Shown here: one piece after another, positions 19,642 to 28,822 of the stretch
Layout of the letters: every line of letters begins with the position of its first letter
How positions within the stretch are numbered: position 1 is the stretch's first letter
Program-made: the position numbers and the translations under genes
Notes under the pieces: generated by a model
Database searches by the model: none
Told to the model about the DNA's origin: nothing
Seen by the model: only the letters and a program-made list of their open reading frames with translations
DNA from: Halomonas beimenensis
GTDB taxonomy: Bacteria; Pseudomonadota; Gammaproteobacteria; Pseudomonadales; Halomonadaceae
NCBI RefSeq assembly: GCF_002549795.1
Contig: NZ_CP021435.1
Coordinates: forward strand, 2,232,001-2,296,000
DNA: 64,000 nt
Direction: 5' to 3'

Positions 19642-20610
19642 ATGACCGGCGCGTTCCGGCCATCCAGACGCAAGAACGCCCGCATCGCGGGCGTTCCTGT
19701 GCTGGTGGCATGTCTGTTTCTGCTCGCGGGATGCGCCTCGGCGCCGCACCTCGCCCCCGCTACCCGACAGGCGCTGCCCGAGCGGGTGCAGCTGGACGAC
19801 GTGCCCTTCCACGGCCAACGCGACTACCAGTGCGGCCCGGCCTCACTGGCGATGGCCCTGCAGGCGGCCGGCCGGGACGTCTCCGTCGACACCCTGATCC
19901 CCCAGGTCTTCCTGCCCGGCCGGGAAGGCAGCGTGCAGCCGGAGATGCTCGCCACGGTGCGGCGTCACGGCCTGGTGGCCTATCGGCTTCCGGGACGCTT
20001 CACGGCGCTGCTGACCGAGCTCGCCGCGGGCCATCCGGTCGTCGTCCTGCAGAACCTCGCCCTCCCCGCCTGGCCGCTGTGGCACTATGCCGTGGCCATC
20101 GGCTATGACCTGTCCGGCGAGACCCTGACCCTCCACACCGGCATGACGCCGGAGCGGGAGGTAGCCTTCGGACGCTTCGACGCCACCTGGGCCCGCGGCG
20201 ACCGCTGGGCCTTCGTCGCCCTGCCTCCGGGCGAGCTGCCCGCCGCGACTCTCGCCGGCGCCCTGCGTGCCATCGCCGACTTCGAGGCGGTCCAGGGCAG
20301 CCGGGCGGCCCTCCCCGCCTGGCGGGCGCTGACCGATCGACAGCCCGAATGGGCGATGGCGCTCTTCGGCCTGGGCAATGCCCGGCATGCCACCGGCGAT
20401 ATCGCCGGTGCCCGGGTCGCGTTTCGACGGGCGACCGAGGCCGATCCCGAACTGGCGCCGGCCTGGCTCAACCTGGGCCAGCTGGCACGGCAGGCCGGCG
20501 ACCTGGCCGATGCCCGGCGGGCGTTTTCGCGAGCCGCGGCGATCCCCGGACCATGGCAAGACAGGGCTCGGGATGCACGAGAGGCCCTCGACACGGAGAT
20601 CGACGCATGA
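19642..20610 (+). CDS. PA2778-family lipoprotein cysteine peptidase with TPR repeats
   Basis: Lipoprotein (lipobox LLAGC, about residues 27-31) of 322 residues. The first domain is C39-like papain fold: catalytic Cys in YQCGPASLAMAL and His in LWHYAVAIGYD. After residue ~210 come tetratricopeptide repeats (MALFGLGNARHATGDIAGA, then AWLNLGQLARQAGDLADA). Family members pair with PA2779-type proteins, so that neighbour may be its substrate or partner. The gene begins 15 bp after the PA2779-like stop and overlaps the DUF488 gene by 4 bp. The substrate is unknown. Confidence 0.82.
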   Translation: MTGAFRPSRRKNARIAGVPVLVACLFLLAGCASAPHLAPATRQALPERVQLDDVPFHGQRDYQCGPASLAMALQAAGRDVSVDTLIPQVFLPGREGSVQPEMLATVRRHGLVAYRLPGRFTALLTELAAGHPVVVLQNLALPAWPLWHYAVAIGYDLSGETLTLHTGMTPEREVAFGRFDATWARGDRWAFVALPPGELPAATLAGALRAIADFEAVQGSRAALPAWRALTDRQPEWAMALFGLGNARHATGDIAGARVAFRRATEADPELAPAWLNLGQLARQAGDLADARRAFSRAAAIPGPWQDRARDAREALDTEIDA

Positions 20611-21029
20611 GCCATGACATCGTCCTCAAGCGGGTCTATCAGGCGCCCGAGGCGGATGACGGCGCCCGGGTGCTGGTCGACCGTCTCTGGCCCCGGGGCA
20701 AGCGCCGCGAATCCCTGGCGCTCGCCGACTGGTACCGGGACGCCTCGCCCTCCCCGGCCCTGCGCCGCCAGTACCACCAGGGGGAGATCAGCCAAGCCGT
20801 CTTCGCCGCCCGCTACCGCGGCGAGCTGCGCGACGATCCCGACTGCCTGCTTCCGCTGATGCGGCGGGCACGCGACGGCCGCCTGACCCTGCTCTCGGCG
20901 GCACGGGACCTGGAGGCCTCGCATCTGCCGATCCTGCGGGAGGCGCTGCTCCAGGCGCTGGCGGAGGAAGACGCCGAGGACCGCGAGCCCAGCTCGCCCC
21001 CCTGCTATGGTCAGGAGTCCAAGGGCTAA
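20607..21029 (+). CDS. DUF488 (YeaO-like) protein
   Basis: A 140-residue cytoplasmic protein of the DUF488 family. Characteristic motifs are VLVDRLWPRGKRRE near residues 22-35, the WYRDASPSPALR segment and LLSAARDLEASH near residues 95-105. The biochemical role of the family is not settled. It is the last gene of the run that starts with the PA2779-like gene, joined by an ATGA overlap. The insertion sequence begins only 8 bp after its stop, so its natural terminator has probably been displaced. Confidence 0.82.
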   Translation: MSHDIVLKRVYQAPEADDGARVLVDRLWPRGKRRESLALADWYRDASPSPALRRQYHQGEISQAVFAARYRGELRDDPDCLLPLMRRARDGRLTLLSAARDLEASHLPILREALLQALAEEDAEDREPSSPPCYGQESKG

Positions 21030-21036
21030 TGCCTAA

Positions 21037-22096
21037 AGAGGAAGCGTCTAGGTGTGATCTCTCGGTAGGTTGTTCATCCGGAACCTACCCGGACAATTGG
21101 AGGTGCGACCCAAACCAACCTCCAGGAGGCCCGGATGAACACCCATAAGAATGCCCGTCTCACAGTGCATGGTCGAGCCCTGCTGGTCCGCCGAGTCATC
21201 AGGGAAGGGCTTCGGCCAGCGGAGGTGGCCCAGGCGCAAGGCGTCAGTGTGCGGACGGTCTACAAGTGGGTACGCCGTTACAGGGACGAGGGCGAGGCCG
21301 GTCTCCTGGACCGTTCTTCTCGCCCATGCCGTTGTCCTCATGAGACCCCAGACGCGATCCGCGCGCAGGTCATCGCACGCCGCCGGCAGCGCCAGACCTA
21401 CCGCCAGATTGCCGAACAGGTGGGCATCGGACACAGTACGGTCGCGCGACTCCTTGAGCGCGAGGGGCTGAATCGTCTCTCGGTCTTGGCGCCCGCTCCT
21501 CTCGAGAACCGCTACGAGCATGACGCCCCGGGAGAGCTCCTGCACCTGGACATCAAGAAGCTCGGCCGCTTCGAGCGCCCAGGGCATCGTGTCACCGGCA
21601 ATCGCCAGCAGAACACACGAGGCGCTGGCTGGGAGTACGTCCATGTGGCCATCGACGACCACTCGCGAGTGGCCTTCAGCACCATCCTGCCGGATGAGAC
21701 CAAGTGGAGCGCTTGCCGTGCGCTGCTGCAGGCCGTGCGGTACTACAGGCGTCTGGGGGTCCACTTTAGCCGGGTACTGACCGACAATGGCGGATGCTAC
21801 AAGTCCAAGCCATTCCGCCGCCTGTGCCGCCGATTAGGGCTGAAACGCAAGCGCACTCGCCCCTTTACGCCCCGTACCAATGGCAAGGCAGAGCGGTTCA
21901 TTCAAACCGCCCTGCGCGAATGGGCCTATGCCTGGTCTTATCAGAGCTCAGAGCAACGAGGCGAGCATCTGCCCGCCTGGCTCCACCAGTACAACTGGCA
22001 TCGGCCACATGCCAGTCTGAATTATCAGCCTCCGATTAGTCGGCTGGGACTTTCCGTGAACAACCTGGTGGGTTTACACATCTAGGCGCTTCCTCT
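21037..22096. mobile_element. IS481-family insertion sequence
   Basis: A complete element of about 1.06 kb with one transposase gene. The ends are inverted: AGAGGAAGCGTCTAGGTGTG at the left and, read on the other strand, AGAGGAAGCGCCTAGATGTG at the right; further inside, AGGTTGTTCA and TGAACAACCT also match in inverted orientation. The exact outer boundary and any target duplication could not be fixed. It lies between the DUF488 gene and the last gene of the polysaccharide locus, that is, at the junction of core-like and accessory DNA. Confidence 0.85.
21135..22085 (+). CDS. IS481-family transposase
   Basis: A 316-residue DDE transposase. The N-terminal ~110 residues are two helix-turn-helix modules (LRPAEVAQAQGVSVRTVYKW, then TYRQIAEQVGIGHSTVARLL). 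The catalytic domain shows the first Asp in LLHLDIKK, the second in LTDNGGCY and the Glu in NGKAERFIQTALREWAY, followed by the family-typical HRPHASLNYQPPISRL. The frame is uninterrupted, so it is probably active. A GGAGG ribosome site lies just before the ATG. Confidence 0.95.
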   Translation: MNTHKNARLTVHGRALLVRRVIREGLRPAEVAQAQGVSVRTVYKWVRRYRDEGEAGLLDRSSRPCRCPHETPDAIRAQVIARRRQRQTYRQIAEQVGIGHSTVARLLEREGLNRLSVLAPAPLENRYEHDAPGELLHLDIKKLGRFERPGHRVTGNRQQNTRGAGWEYVHVAIDDHSRVAFSTILPDETKWSACRALLQAVRYYRRLGVHFSRVLTDNGGCYKSKPFRRLCRRLGLKRKRTRPFTPRTNGKAERFIQTALREWAYAWSYQSSEQRGEHLPAWLHQYNWHRPHASLNYQPPISRLGLSVNNLVGLHI

Positions 22097-22124
22097 TCCG
22101 AGTGGCTTCTTCAGGATCTCGAGA

Positions 22125-23372
22125 TCACCTTCCGGTCGGGCGCCTCGCTAGCGGGGAAAGCCCCTGCGATGCCTTCGTCTCGTTTCCCTGCCAATACGCC
22201 CATAGCACCAAGAGCCAGCCGCAATAAGCCGCGATACCGACGGGATAGGCCATAAAGCTGTAGCTCAGGCCAAAACCGAAGAAGGCTACCGGCAACAGTA
22301 CACCGCAGACGGACAGGGATTTACGGGCTGGATCGCCGGCCCTCAATCCCGGCCAGAAGAGTCGAAGGGGTAGCAGGTAGAGTGCGATCAAGACCAGCAC
22401 ACCGGGGAGACCACGCGTCACCCAAGCCTCGAGCAGATCGTTGTGGGCATGGTGATACCGGGTCAAGGAGGGATAGCGCCGAGAGCGTTCTTGCCAGGCC
22501 CCCTCCTCGCCCCAGCCGGTCAGCGGCCGCGCGGCGATCAGTTCGAGGCTCGTCTGCCAGATCATCACCCGTGCGGCCACCTCCACCCCTCGCTCGCCGT
22601 CCAGATAACGGGACACATGGCCCATGCCCAGTTGCAGCCGATCCTGTATCCCCGTCTGCGGCACCGCATAGGCGCCCATGCCGAGGATCAGCACCAGCCC
22701 GAGCCCCCCCACCAGCTGGCGCGCAGTCGCCCTGTGGCCATAGCCGGCATAGAACACCGGCAGCAAGAGTGGCAGCGTCACCCAGCCTCCCCGGGTGCCC
22801 GAGAGCAACGAGGCCAGGAGCCCGCCTACCCCACCGGCCAGCAAGAGAACGCCCCAACCGCGTCGCCGGCGTTGCGACAGGGCCCACCCCAGCCCCGCGA
22901 AACAGCACAGGCCCAGCAGCAAGGCAAGATTGCCGAACAGGATGGCATCCAGGCTTCCCAGCCCCTCGGCCCGCGCCTCACCCTGCAGGCGTTGGATGCT
23001 CCCCCAGGCACCACTGGCCACGCCGCCCACCGCCACGCCAGACCATAGCCAGGCCATGGAAGGACGTGGCGACGACAGCGCCAGGCTGACGGGCAACGCC
23101 AGCAGGCACGGCCAGGTCAATGCCCAGGCCGGCCCCGCATCCCCATGCCAGGCCCCCATGGCCATCCAGACCAGTCCGAACAGCATCACCACCAGCGCCG
23201 GCCAGCAGGCCGAGGCTTTCAGGGCCACGACCCGCTCCGCGGGCCGCCACAAGGCCAGCAGCGACAACAGGATCAGCGCCGGCAACCATCCTCGAGGAAA
23301 AGGGAGCAACAGGGCCCACCACCACCACACCGCGATTCCCGTGAGATACGACATGACGCACGACCGCTTCAT
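22125..23372 (-). CDS. O-antigen ligase-like (WaaL/Wzy-type) membrane protein
   Basis: A 415-residue polytopic protein with about 10-12 membrane segments and one large periplasmic loop. The loop holds the family motif with a conserved His region, RYHHAHNDLLEAWVTRGLPG, and a preceding Arg-rich stretch. The Wzy_C fold joins or polymerises lipid-linked glycans on the outer face of the inner membrane. A second, different polymerase-like protein is encoded at 27375-28763, so one may polymerise and the other may ligate. This is the last gene of the minus-strand polysaccharide locus; the IS element starts 28 bp beyond its stop, so the extreme C-terminus may have been reshaped by that insertion. Confidence 0.85.
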   Translation of the reverse strand: MKRSCVMSYLTGIAVWWWWALLLPFPRGWLPALILLSLLALWRPAERVVALKASACWPALVVMLFGLVWMAMGAWHGDAGPAWALTWPCLLALPVSLALSSPRPSMAWLWSGVAVGGVASGAWGSIQRLQGEARAEGLGSLDAILFGNLALLLGLCCFAGLGWALSQRRRRGWGVLLLAGGVGGLLASLLSGTRGGWVTLPLLLPVFYAGYGHRATARQLVGGLGLVLILGMGAYAVPQTGIQDRLQLGMGHVSRYLDGERGVEVAARVMIWQTSLELIAARPLTGWGEEGAWQERSRRYPSLTRYHHAHNDLLEAWVTRGLPGVLVLIALYLLPLRLFWPGLRAGDPARKSLSVCGVLLPVAFFGFGLSYSFMAYPVGIAAYCGWLLVLWAYWQGNETKASQGLSPLARRPTGR

Positions 23373-23399
23373 CGATAGTCTTTCACGCTCCGCGCCTCC

Positions 23400-24578
23400 T
23401 CAACGCTCCCCTGCCTCACCCATGACATCGCGCAGCACCTCGCAGCTCCTGAGCACCTCGTCTTCGGTCAGCGTCGGATGGCAGAGAAACATCAGGCTGG
23501 TCTCACCCAATGCCCTGGCCACAGGCAACGGGGTCAAGGGTCGCCACCCTGTCCCGTCGAACGCCTTCTCTCGATATATCTCCGCACAGCTGCCCACCAG
23601 GCAGGGCACTCCACGGTCGTTGATCGCTCGCCTGATACGCTCGCGATCCCACCCCCTTCTGAGTCGGGAGGGCTCGACGAACACATAGCACTTGTAGGCG
23701 GCATGCGTCAGGTGGGAAGGAGGCACGGGAGCACGCAGCCCGGGACAGTCCGCGGCGGTGTCCCAGATTCGGGTGGCGTTGGCACGACGCCTGGCCCTCC
23801 AAGCCGACAATCGACGCAGCTGGATTCGGCCGATGGCGGCCTGCATCTCGGTCATGCGCAAGTTGGACCCGAAACTCTCATGGAGCCACTTGAAGCCGGT
23901 ATCCTCGGTCGTCGCATGGACGGCCTCCCAGGACTTGCCGTGATCCTTGTAGGCCCACATGCGCCGCCAAAGTGCTTCATCGCTGGTAGTGACCATGCCC
24001 CCCTCACCGCCGGTGGTCATGATCTTGTCCTGGCAGAAGGACCAGCATCCGACGTGGCCGATTCCCCCCACGCTCCGCCCCCGGAACATGGCGCCATGGG
24101 CCTGCGCGCAATCCTCGATGACGTACAGGCCGTGCCGCTCGGCCAGTTCGACGATCCCATCCATCTCGCAGGGCCAACCCGCGAGATGCACCGAGATTAC
24201 CGCGCGAGTCCGGGAGGTGATCAGTGGCGCCATGGTCGCGGCCGTGACATTCTGCGACGCCGGATCCACGTCCGCGAAGACGGGCACGGCTCCCACCGCC
24301 ACGATGCAGGAAGTCGAGGCCATGAAACTTCTCGCGGTCACGATCACCTCATCACCGGACCCGATCCCAAGCCCCTTCAGGGCCAGCTCCAGTGCGACCG
24401 TGCCATTGCACACGGCTATCGCGTACTCCACGCCCACGAAGTCGGCGAATTCGAACTCGAAGTGCCGGCATTCCTCGCCCGTCCAGTAGTTGACACGATT
24501 AGAGCGCAGGACCCGCTCTACGGCGCCGACTTCCTCGTCACCGAAGCTTGGCCAAGGGGAAAAGCTGGGAGCAGGCAT
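23400..24578 (-). CDS. DegT/DnrJ/EryC1-family sugar aminotransferase
   Basis: PLP enzyme of 392 residues that transfers an amino group to a keto-sugar nucleotide. The PLP-binding Lys lies in CWSFCQDKIMTTGGEGGMV, and the Asp/Gln that hold the cofactor are in YVIEDCAQAHGA. N-terminal FADFVGVEYAIAVCNGTVAL is also typical. Perosamine synthase, PglE and LegC-type enzymes share this fold, so the product is an amino sugar such as perosamine or a bacillosamine precursor, but which one cannot be read here. No 4,6-dehydratase gene is in the window, so the keto substrate must come from elsewhere. Confidence 0.88.
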   Translation of the reverse strand: MPAPSFSPWPSFGDEEVGAVERVLRSNRVNYWTGEECRHFEFEFADFVGVEYAIAVCNGTVALELALKGLGIGSGDEVIVTARSFMASTSCIVAVGAVPVFADVDPASQNVTAATMAPLITSRTRAVISVHLAGWPCEMDGIVELAERHGLYVIEDCAQAHGAMFRGRSVGGIGHVGCWSFCQDKIMTTGGEGGMVTTSDEALWRRMWAYKDHGKSWEAVHATTEDTGFKWLHESFGSNLRMTEMQAAIGRIQLRRLSAWRARRRANATRIWDTAADCPGLRAPVPPSHLTHAAYKCYVFVEPSRLRRGWDRERIRRAINDRGVPCLVGSCAEIYREKAFDGTGWRPLTPLPVARALGETSLMFLCHPTLTEDEVLRSCEVLRDVMGEAGER

Positions 24579-24629
24579 GGGCGACTCCGCTAGGTCAAGG
24601 AGGATCGAGCTCGCATGATGCCAACCGGG

Positions 24630-25823
24630 TTACTCGGCACCGGCGACGCCGAGTCCGGCATCCTCCAGCGACGCCCGGTACAACTCGAGAAGGCCGGACC
24701 AGATCGCGACATTGCCGAAGCGGGCCGCCCACAGGGGAGCATTGCGGGCGTGACCGGCCCGCAAGGCATCATCCTCGAGGTAGCGACACATCGCCTGCTC
24801 GAGGGCCTCGACATCCTGCACGGGCACCAGGGTCCCACTGACCCCATCCGAAACGGCATCCCGACAGCCCGTAGCATCGCAGGCCACGGTCGGCACCCCC
24901 ATGGCGGCGGCCTCGAGCAACACATTACCGAACCCTTCCCAGTACGCCGGCAACACGAACAGATCCATGAGCGGATAATAGTGCTCGACACCCTGAACGT
25001 AGCCGAGATGGAGGATGTCATCGTCGAGGTTAATGCGCTGACGGGTCCAGGCGGAGATCGGCTGCTCGTTCTCGAGCGGCCCGACGATCAGGAGCTTGAC
25101 GCCCGGGTGCCGCGATTTCAGCCGCGTAAAGGCCGCCACGAGTTCGTCGACCCCCTTGCGCCGAATGATGCGTCCTACGAACCCAATGACCCGGTCCTGG
25201 GGTGACAGGCCGAGCGTAGCGCGCAGGTCATCGCGGTCCATCAGGTCCTTCCGCTGCGGGTTGAAGCGCTCCAGGTCGATGCCGTTGCTGCTCCCCAGGC
25301 CCAGTACGTGGAAGCCATTCGGCTCCAGGATGCTTTCCCTCACGCCCAGGTCGGCGACGCTGCGACTGACGCACACCACCCGGTTCGATGCCAGGCAGGT
25401 CAAGCGCTCCACCCCTACCATCAGACGGCGCCGCCACCCCGTCATGGACTCGTGGCGAAAGCCCCGTATCGTATAGATCCTCACCCGAACCGACGTCGCC
25501 GCCGCTGCCAGCATGCACAACAAGCCGGCCTTCGGGGTTCCCGCATTGACGATCTCAGGCCGCACCCGGAGGAAGAGGTGTATCAATCGGATTAACGACA
25601 CCAGATCCTTGAACGGGTGTGGCGTCCGCGCCATGGGGATCTCCACAAGGTCGATGCCTTCCGTCGCCGCGAGCGCCCTGACGTTTTCCCCCGGCGAGGA
25701 TACCAACATGGGCCTGAACCCATTGGCCTTCATGAACTGTAATTGCCCACGGACCAGGGTGGCACTCAGGGGAGATGTGATGGCGGTCACCAGCAGGGGG
25801 CGTCTAATGATGCATCTGGCCAC
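24630..25823 (-). CDS. GT4-family glycosyltransferase
   Basis: A 397-residue GT-B fold enzyme that extends the lipid-linked glycan on the cytoplasmic face. The C-terminal domain has the donor-binding stretch VIGFVGRIIRRKGVDELV and the retaining E-x7-E motif in YWEGFGNVLLEAAAMGVP. The N-terminal acceptor domain reads VTAITSPLSATLVRG and IRGFRHES. This is the CAZy GT4 pattern seen in many capsule and O-antigen loci. Start is GTG at 25823, overlapping the end of the preceding P-loop gene by 20 bp; no better ATG is near. Donor and acceptor are unknown. Confidence 0.87.
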   Translation of the reverse strand: MARCIIRRPLLVTAITSPLSATLVRGQLQFMKANGFRPMLVSSPGENVRALAATEGIDLVEIPMARTPHPFKDLVSLIRLIHLFLRVRPEIVNAGTPKAGLLCMLAAAATSVRVRIYTIRGFRHESMTGWRRRLMVGVERLTCLASNRVVCVSRSVADLGVRESILEPNGFHVLGLGSSNGIDLERFNPQRKDLMDRDDLRATLGLSPQDRVIGFVGRIIRRKGVDELVAAFTRLKSRHPGVKLLIVGPLENEQPISAWTRQRINLDDDILHLGYVQGVEHYYPLMDLFVLPAYWEGFGNVLLEAAAMGVPTVACDATGCRDAVSDGVSGTLVPVQDVEALEQAMCRYLEDDALRAGHARNAPLWAARFGNVAIWSGLLELYRASLEDAGLGVAGAE

Positions 25824-26502
25824 GGTTATCTCCTGAAGCTGTCAGACGCTGGAGAAGCGCACCAATATCGATACGGTCCACGGCGTCGTTGCGAAAATGG
25901 ACGAAAGATAATTCACGGCGAGACAGGAGCTCGCCGGTCAGTCGATGCAATCCCGCCGAGTCGAAGCGACGGCACTGGGGCTCTATCGTCCCCTGCAGGT
26001 CGTCACGCTGGCACAGGTTATAGGCCACCACCGACGGTGAGGCCTGAACCCATACCAGGTGGAGCGGCGCTGACGCATAGGGGGCATAGAGATCATGCAA
26101 GAATCGCCTGGCTATCGTTTGCCCCACCTCCGTCTGGAGACTCCAACAGAGCTGCATGAAGCCTTGGTCGATGAGTACCAGATCGTAGTCGCCCATGCCT
26201 CTCGACAGGCAGTCGTCGAGATAGAGCGCGTTCAGGTAAATGGAAAAGGCCCTGGACAGACCGGTTGCCGATATCACGGCTCGCCGATAGCGCAGAAGGT
26301 CAAGGGTTCGTCCCGTGCGAAAGAGCACGCCATGCGCGGCACCCCACAGCTTGAGCAAGGGGTTCACGAAGGGACGCCGCCGAGACAGGATGGGCATCAC
26401 GCCGGTATCTCCTGTCGCGTCAAGGAGATGGGCCAGCAGCAGGCGGCACACATGGGTCTTGCCGGCTCCGGGCCGACCGCAGAACTCATAGATGACCGTC
26501 AT
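25804..26502 (-). CDS. Kinase-like P-loop protein of the polysaccharide locus (1)
   Basis: A 232-residue protein with a Walker A motif at the N-terminus, CGRPGAGKTHVCRLLL (about residues 8-23). A later VLIDQGFMQ looks like the lid/substrate Asp region of nucleoside or sugar kinases, and LHLVWVQASPSVV is the following core strand. No known kinase family was recognised. It sits between two glycosyltransferase genes with close spacing, so a role in phosphorylating a sugar or glycan is a reasonable guess, but a regulatory NTPase is equally possible. A second protein with the same plan is at 28823-29533. Confidence 0.65.
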   Translation of the reverse strand: MTVIYEFCGRPGAGKTHVCRLLLAHLLDATGDTGVMPILSRRRPFVNPLLKLWGAAHGVLFRTGRTLDLLRYRRAVISATGLSRAFSIYLNALYLDDCLSRGMGDYDLVLIDQGFMQLCWSLQTEVGQTIARRFLHDLYAPYASAPLHLVWVQASPSVVAYNLCQRDDLQGTIEPQCRRFDSAGLHRLTGELLSRRELSFVHFRNDAVDRIDIGALLQRLTASGDNRGQMHH

Positions 26503-26535
26503 GATCCTGCCGTGAACTAATGGCGATGCCCGCGA

Positions 26536-27378
26536 TCAAGAACCGATCGGAGACGAGATCCGCCAGAGTGCATTGATGGCCAGATACCGAAAGTATGACA
26601 TCTGTGAGCGTTTCAACAGACGTTTCCTTCGCAGAAATCGTGGCGTTTCCTCGGCGGAGTACTGATCGGGTAAGATGAGTCGATCCTTGCTTACTATCTG
26701 GTTGAACAAGCGATCACAAATATTCGTTGCATAGTGATAAACAATGACCTCCTTCTTCCAGGCCTTCCTTCCGATGCCGGGGTCGGTGGCGTTCCAGCGA
26801 TCCTCCAGGGAGAGGAACCTGGCCGGACTCTGGAAGACGACGGGAACCAGGGCCACCTGGTCATAGCAATTTCCTAGCTCGACATACTTATCGTGCCAAT
26901 CCTGAAAGAACTGCCATGCGAGGGAAGTGTTTCGCGCCAGGATTACACCACTATTCCAGTGGGGCAGATCCTGTACCTTCATCCCCCCCAGAACGTCCAC
27001 CTCCCCCTTCCCGACACGCCTCTGAGGCTTCCTCTTCAATCGCATGCCAATATCGAAATAATCGAGTATCTTCCCAGCACTTCCCAAGTCACCCAGCACG
27101 AAGGTATCGCAATCCAGGTAGATCACCTTTTCATACTGGCAATACTTCAGGATATCAGTTTTCAGAAGTCGGTTATCCTTGGTATCCACATCGACGAAGA
27201 ACCAGGAATCCCGCTCCTCCTCGAAGACATCGCCGACCGGCGGCTCCCTCATCACGTTCGTTACCATGGTAAAGGGCATGTCGGGGTTGCTGTCTCGGAG
27301 AGACGATGCCGACAGCAACGCCATGGATAAGTATGGGCGACCCAGTGCAAGATAAATGACCCCCAGCGATTCCCTCAT
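26536..27378 (-). CDS. Glycosyltransferase, GT-A (GT8-like)
   Basis: A 280-residue GT-A fold protein. The metal-binding D-x-D motif is in KVIYLDCDTFVLGD (about residue 95), and HWNSGVILARNTSLAWQFF resembles the acceptor/His region of GT8-type or related nucleotide-sugar transferases. The N-terminus (GVIYLALGRPYLSMALLSASSL) fits the donor-binding Rossmann start. It overlaps the upstream polymerase gene by 4 bp (ATGA). Base composition here is visibly richer in A and T than in the flanking housekeeping genes. Donor sugar unknown. Confidence 0.78.
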   Translation of the reverse strand: MRESLGVIYLALGRPYLSMALLSASSLRDSNPDMPFTMVTNVMREPPVGDVFEEERDSWFFVDVDTKDNRLLKTDILKYCQYEKVIYLDCDTFVLGDLGSAGKILDYFDIGMRLKRKPQRRVGKGEVDVLGGMKVQDLPHWNSGVILARNTSLAWQFFQDWHDKYVELGNCYDQVALVPVVFQSPARFLSLEDRWNATDPGIGRKAWKKEVIVYHYATNICDRLFNQIVSKDRLILPDQYSAEETPRFLRRKRLLKRSQMSYFRYLAINALWRISSPIGS

Positions 27379-28763
27379 GCCACACCTCTCGACAGCGGCT
27401 GTGATTCCGGATCAGTAAGCATGGCCTCGGCATCGATACGAAGGAAAATAATCGCGATGGTCATCATGACCCAAAAATACGACTTGTCGACGTCCGAAGA
27501 ACTGGCCAGTACCAATACGGTATAGGCGATAATAGACACGGCTACTGCGGAGCGATTGCTAATCGCCTTTATCAGGAAATAAACAATGAACGCCGAGAGA
27601 AGGCTCAAACCTATTAGCCCAAAGGCTCCCAAGGTTCCGATATATAGAGAGTGGGGGTTACCCAGTTCACCGATACCACTTCCGAAAATGAGCTTAAGAT
27701 AGTTCACTTCGGCAAGATACGCACCCCACATCTCGAACCTGACGTTGGATCCAATATCGGGGGGCCGAAGCAATCGTAGCTCGGAAACATGCGATCCGAT
27801 AAAGGGCAAGACTTCTGGCCCCATGGACAAGAGCGACTCGGTCAACAGATACACGAAACCCAGGAATATTAGAAACCAGAGCGAGTTTATGGGCCTGGAA
27901 GACCTTCCGGAAAATGCTACATGGGCAATAAGCCCCAGGGTGATTCCGAAGCCAACGGATGCCACGGGCATCCTGGAGCCGGTATAGACCATCCCCATGA
28001 AGGAGGCGAACGCCACGCTGACCCAGATCATCTTGTCGAGAGGCTTAGCGGATAGTGATGCAGCTGACATGACACTGGTGACCACGACGACGCCGAGGAT
28101 ATTCGATAGGGAACGGGGAGAGGACTCGGTATCGCCTATGCTCAGCCCGAGCTCGCCGCTGCGGGCCATGCTGAACTCTTGTGATGAGAGCATGGTAAGG
28201 ATGCTGGCCACCACCGCCACTCCGACACATGCCACCATATAGACAAAGGCCTTTCGAGGATCATCACCAAAGACACCGTACAGCAGATGGAAGAGGTTCA
28301 TACTCGTCAGCAAACCGAGATATACAAGCAGAAAGGCAAGAGCAAACAGCCTGTCGAGACGCACACTTCCCCTCAGCAGGCCGCCATTGATCTCGAGCAG
28401 CATGAAGCTGATCACCATCACCAGGAAGAGGATGCTGAACTTGACCCCCTCACGTCGTAACAGGATGTGCACCAGGCTACCTAGGGTACCGCCGGCGATG
28501 ATCATCCAACCGAAATGCACCCCGGCTATGAATGTCAGATTATTGAGGGCTACGCCATAGAGGATCATCGGAAAGGCATAGATGGGAGACAGGGCGGCGA
28601 GCCCGCCACTCATGGCTAGCCCCAGGAAGGCGGCCATATCGGGATCGAGGGCCCCCACCAGAGTGGTCAACGCCAGCGGAAGAGTGAGAAAAAGCAGGCG
28701 CCAGACGAGTCGAGGCGTATTGCTTTCACTCAATGAGTGGGCCAGCATGAGGTCATCATCCAT
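27375..28763 (-). CDS. Polysaccharide polymerase-like (Wzy/O-antigen ligase fold) membrane protein
   Basis: A 462-residue polytopic membrane protein with about 11-12 hydrophobic segments. Near the C-terminus the loop GSGIGELGNPHSLYIGTLGAFGLIGL matches the conserved His/Ser region of Wzy_C and ligase-type enzymes. It probably polymerises repeat units in the periplasm. Translation is coupled to the following glycosyltransferase. It differs clearly from the second ligase-like protein at 22125-23372, so the locus seems to hold one polymerase and one ligase, though which is which is not proven. Confidence 0.8.
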   Translation of the reverse strand: MDDDLMLAHSLSESNTPRLVWRLLFLTLPLALTTLVGALDPDMAAFLGLAMSGGLAALSPIYAFPMILYGVALNNLTFIAGVHFGWMIIAGGTLGSLVHILLRREGVKFSILFLVMVISFMLLEINGGLLRGSVRLDRLFALAFLLVYLGLLTSMNLFHLLYGVFGDDPRKAFVYMVACVGVAVVASILTMLSSQEFSMARSGELGLSIGDTESSPRSLSNILGVVVVTSVMSAASLSAKPLDKMIWVSVAFASFMGMVYTGSRMPVASVGFGITLGLIAHVAFSGRSSRPINSLWFLIFLGFVYLLTESLLSMGPEVLPFIGSHVSELRLLRPPDIGSNVRFEMWGAYLAEVNYLKLIFGSGIGELGNPHSLYIGTLGAFGLIGLSLLSAFIVYFLIKAISNRSAVAVSIIAYTVLVLASSSDVDKSYFWVMMTIAIIFLRIDAEAMLTDPESQPLSRGVA

Positions 28764-28822
28764 ATTGTGAACTCGTTCGCCCTATGCAAAAGACCGGACC
28801 GCGTCATGGCAAAGAGACTTTG

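Noticed and set aside
21030..21036. Target-site duplication at the IS481 ends
   Set aside because: No matching direct repeat was found at the two outer edges; exact ends are uncertain.
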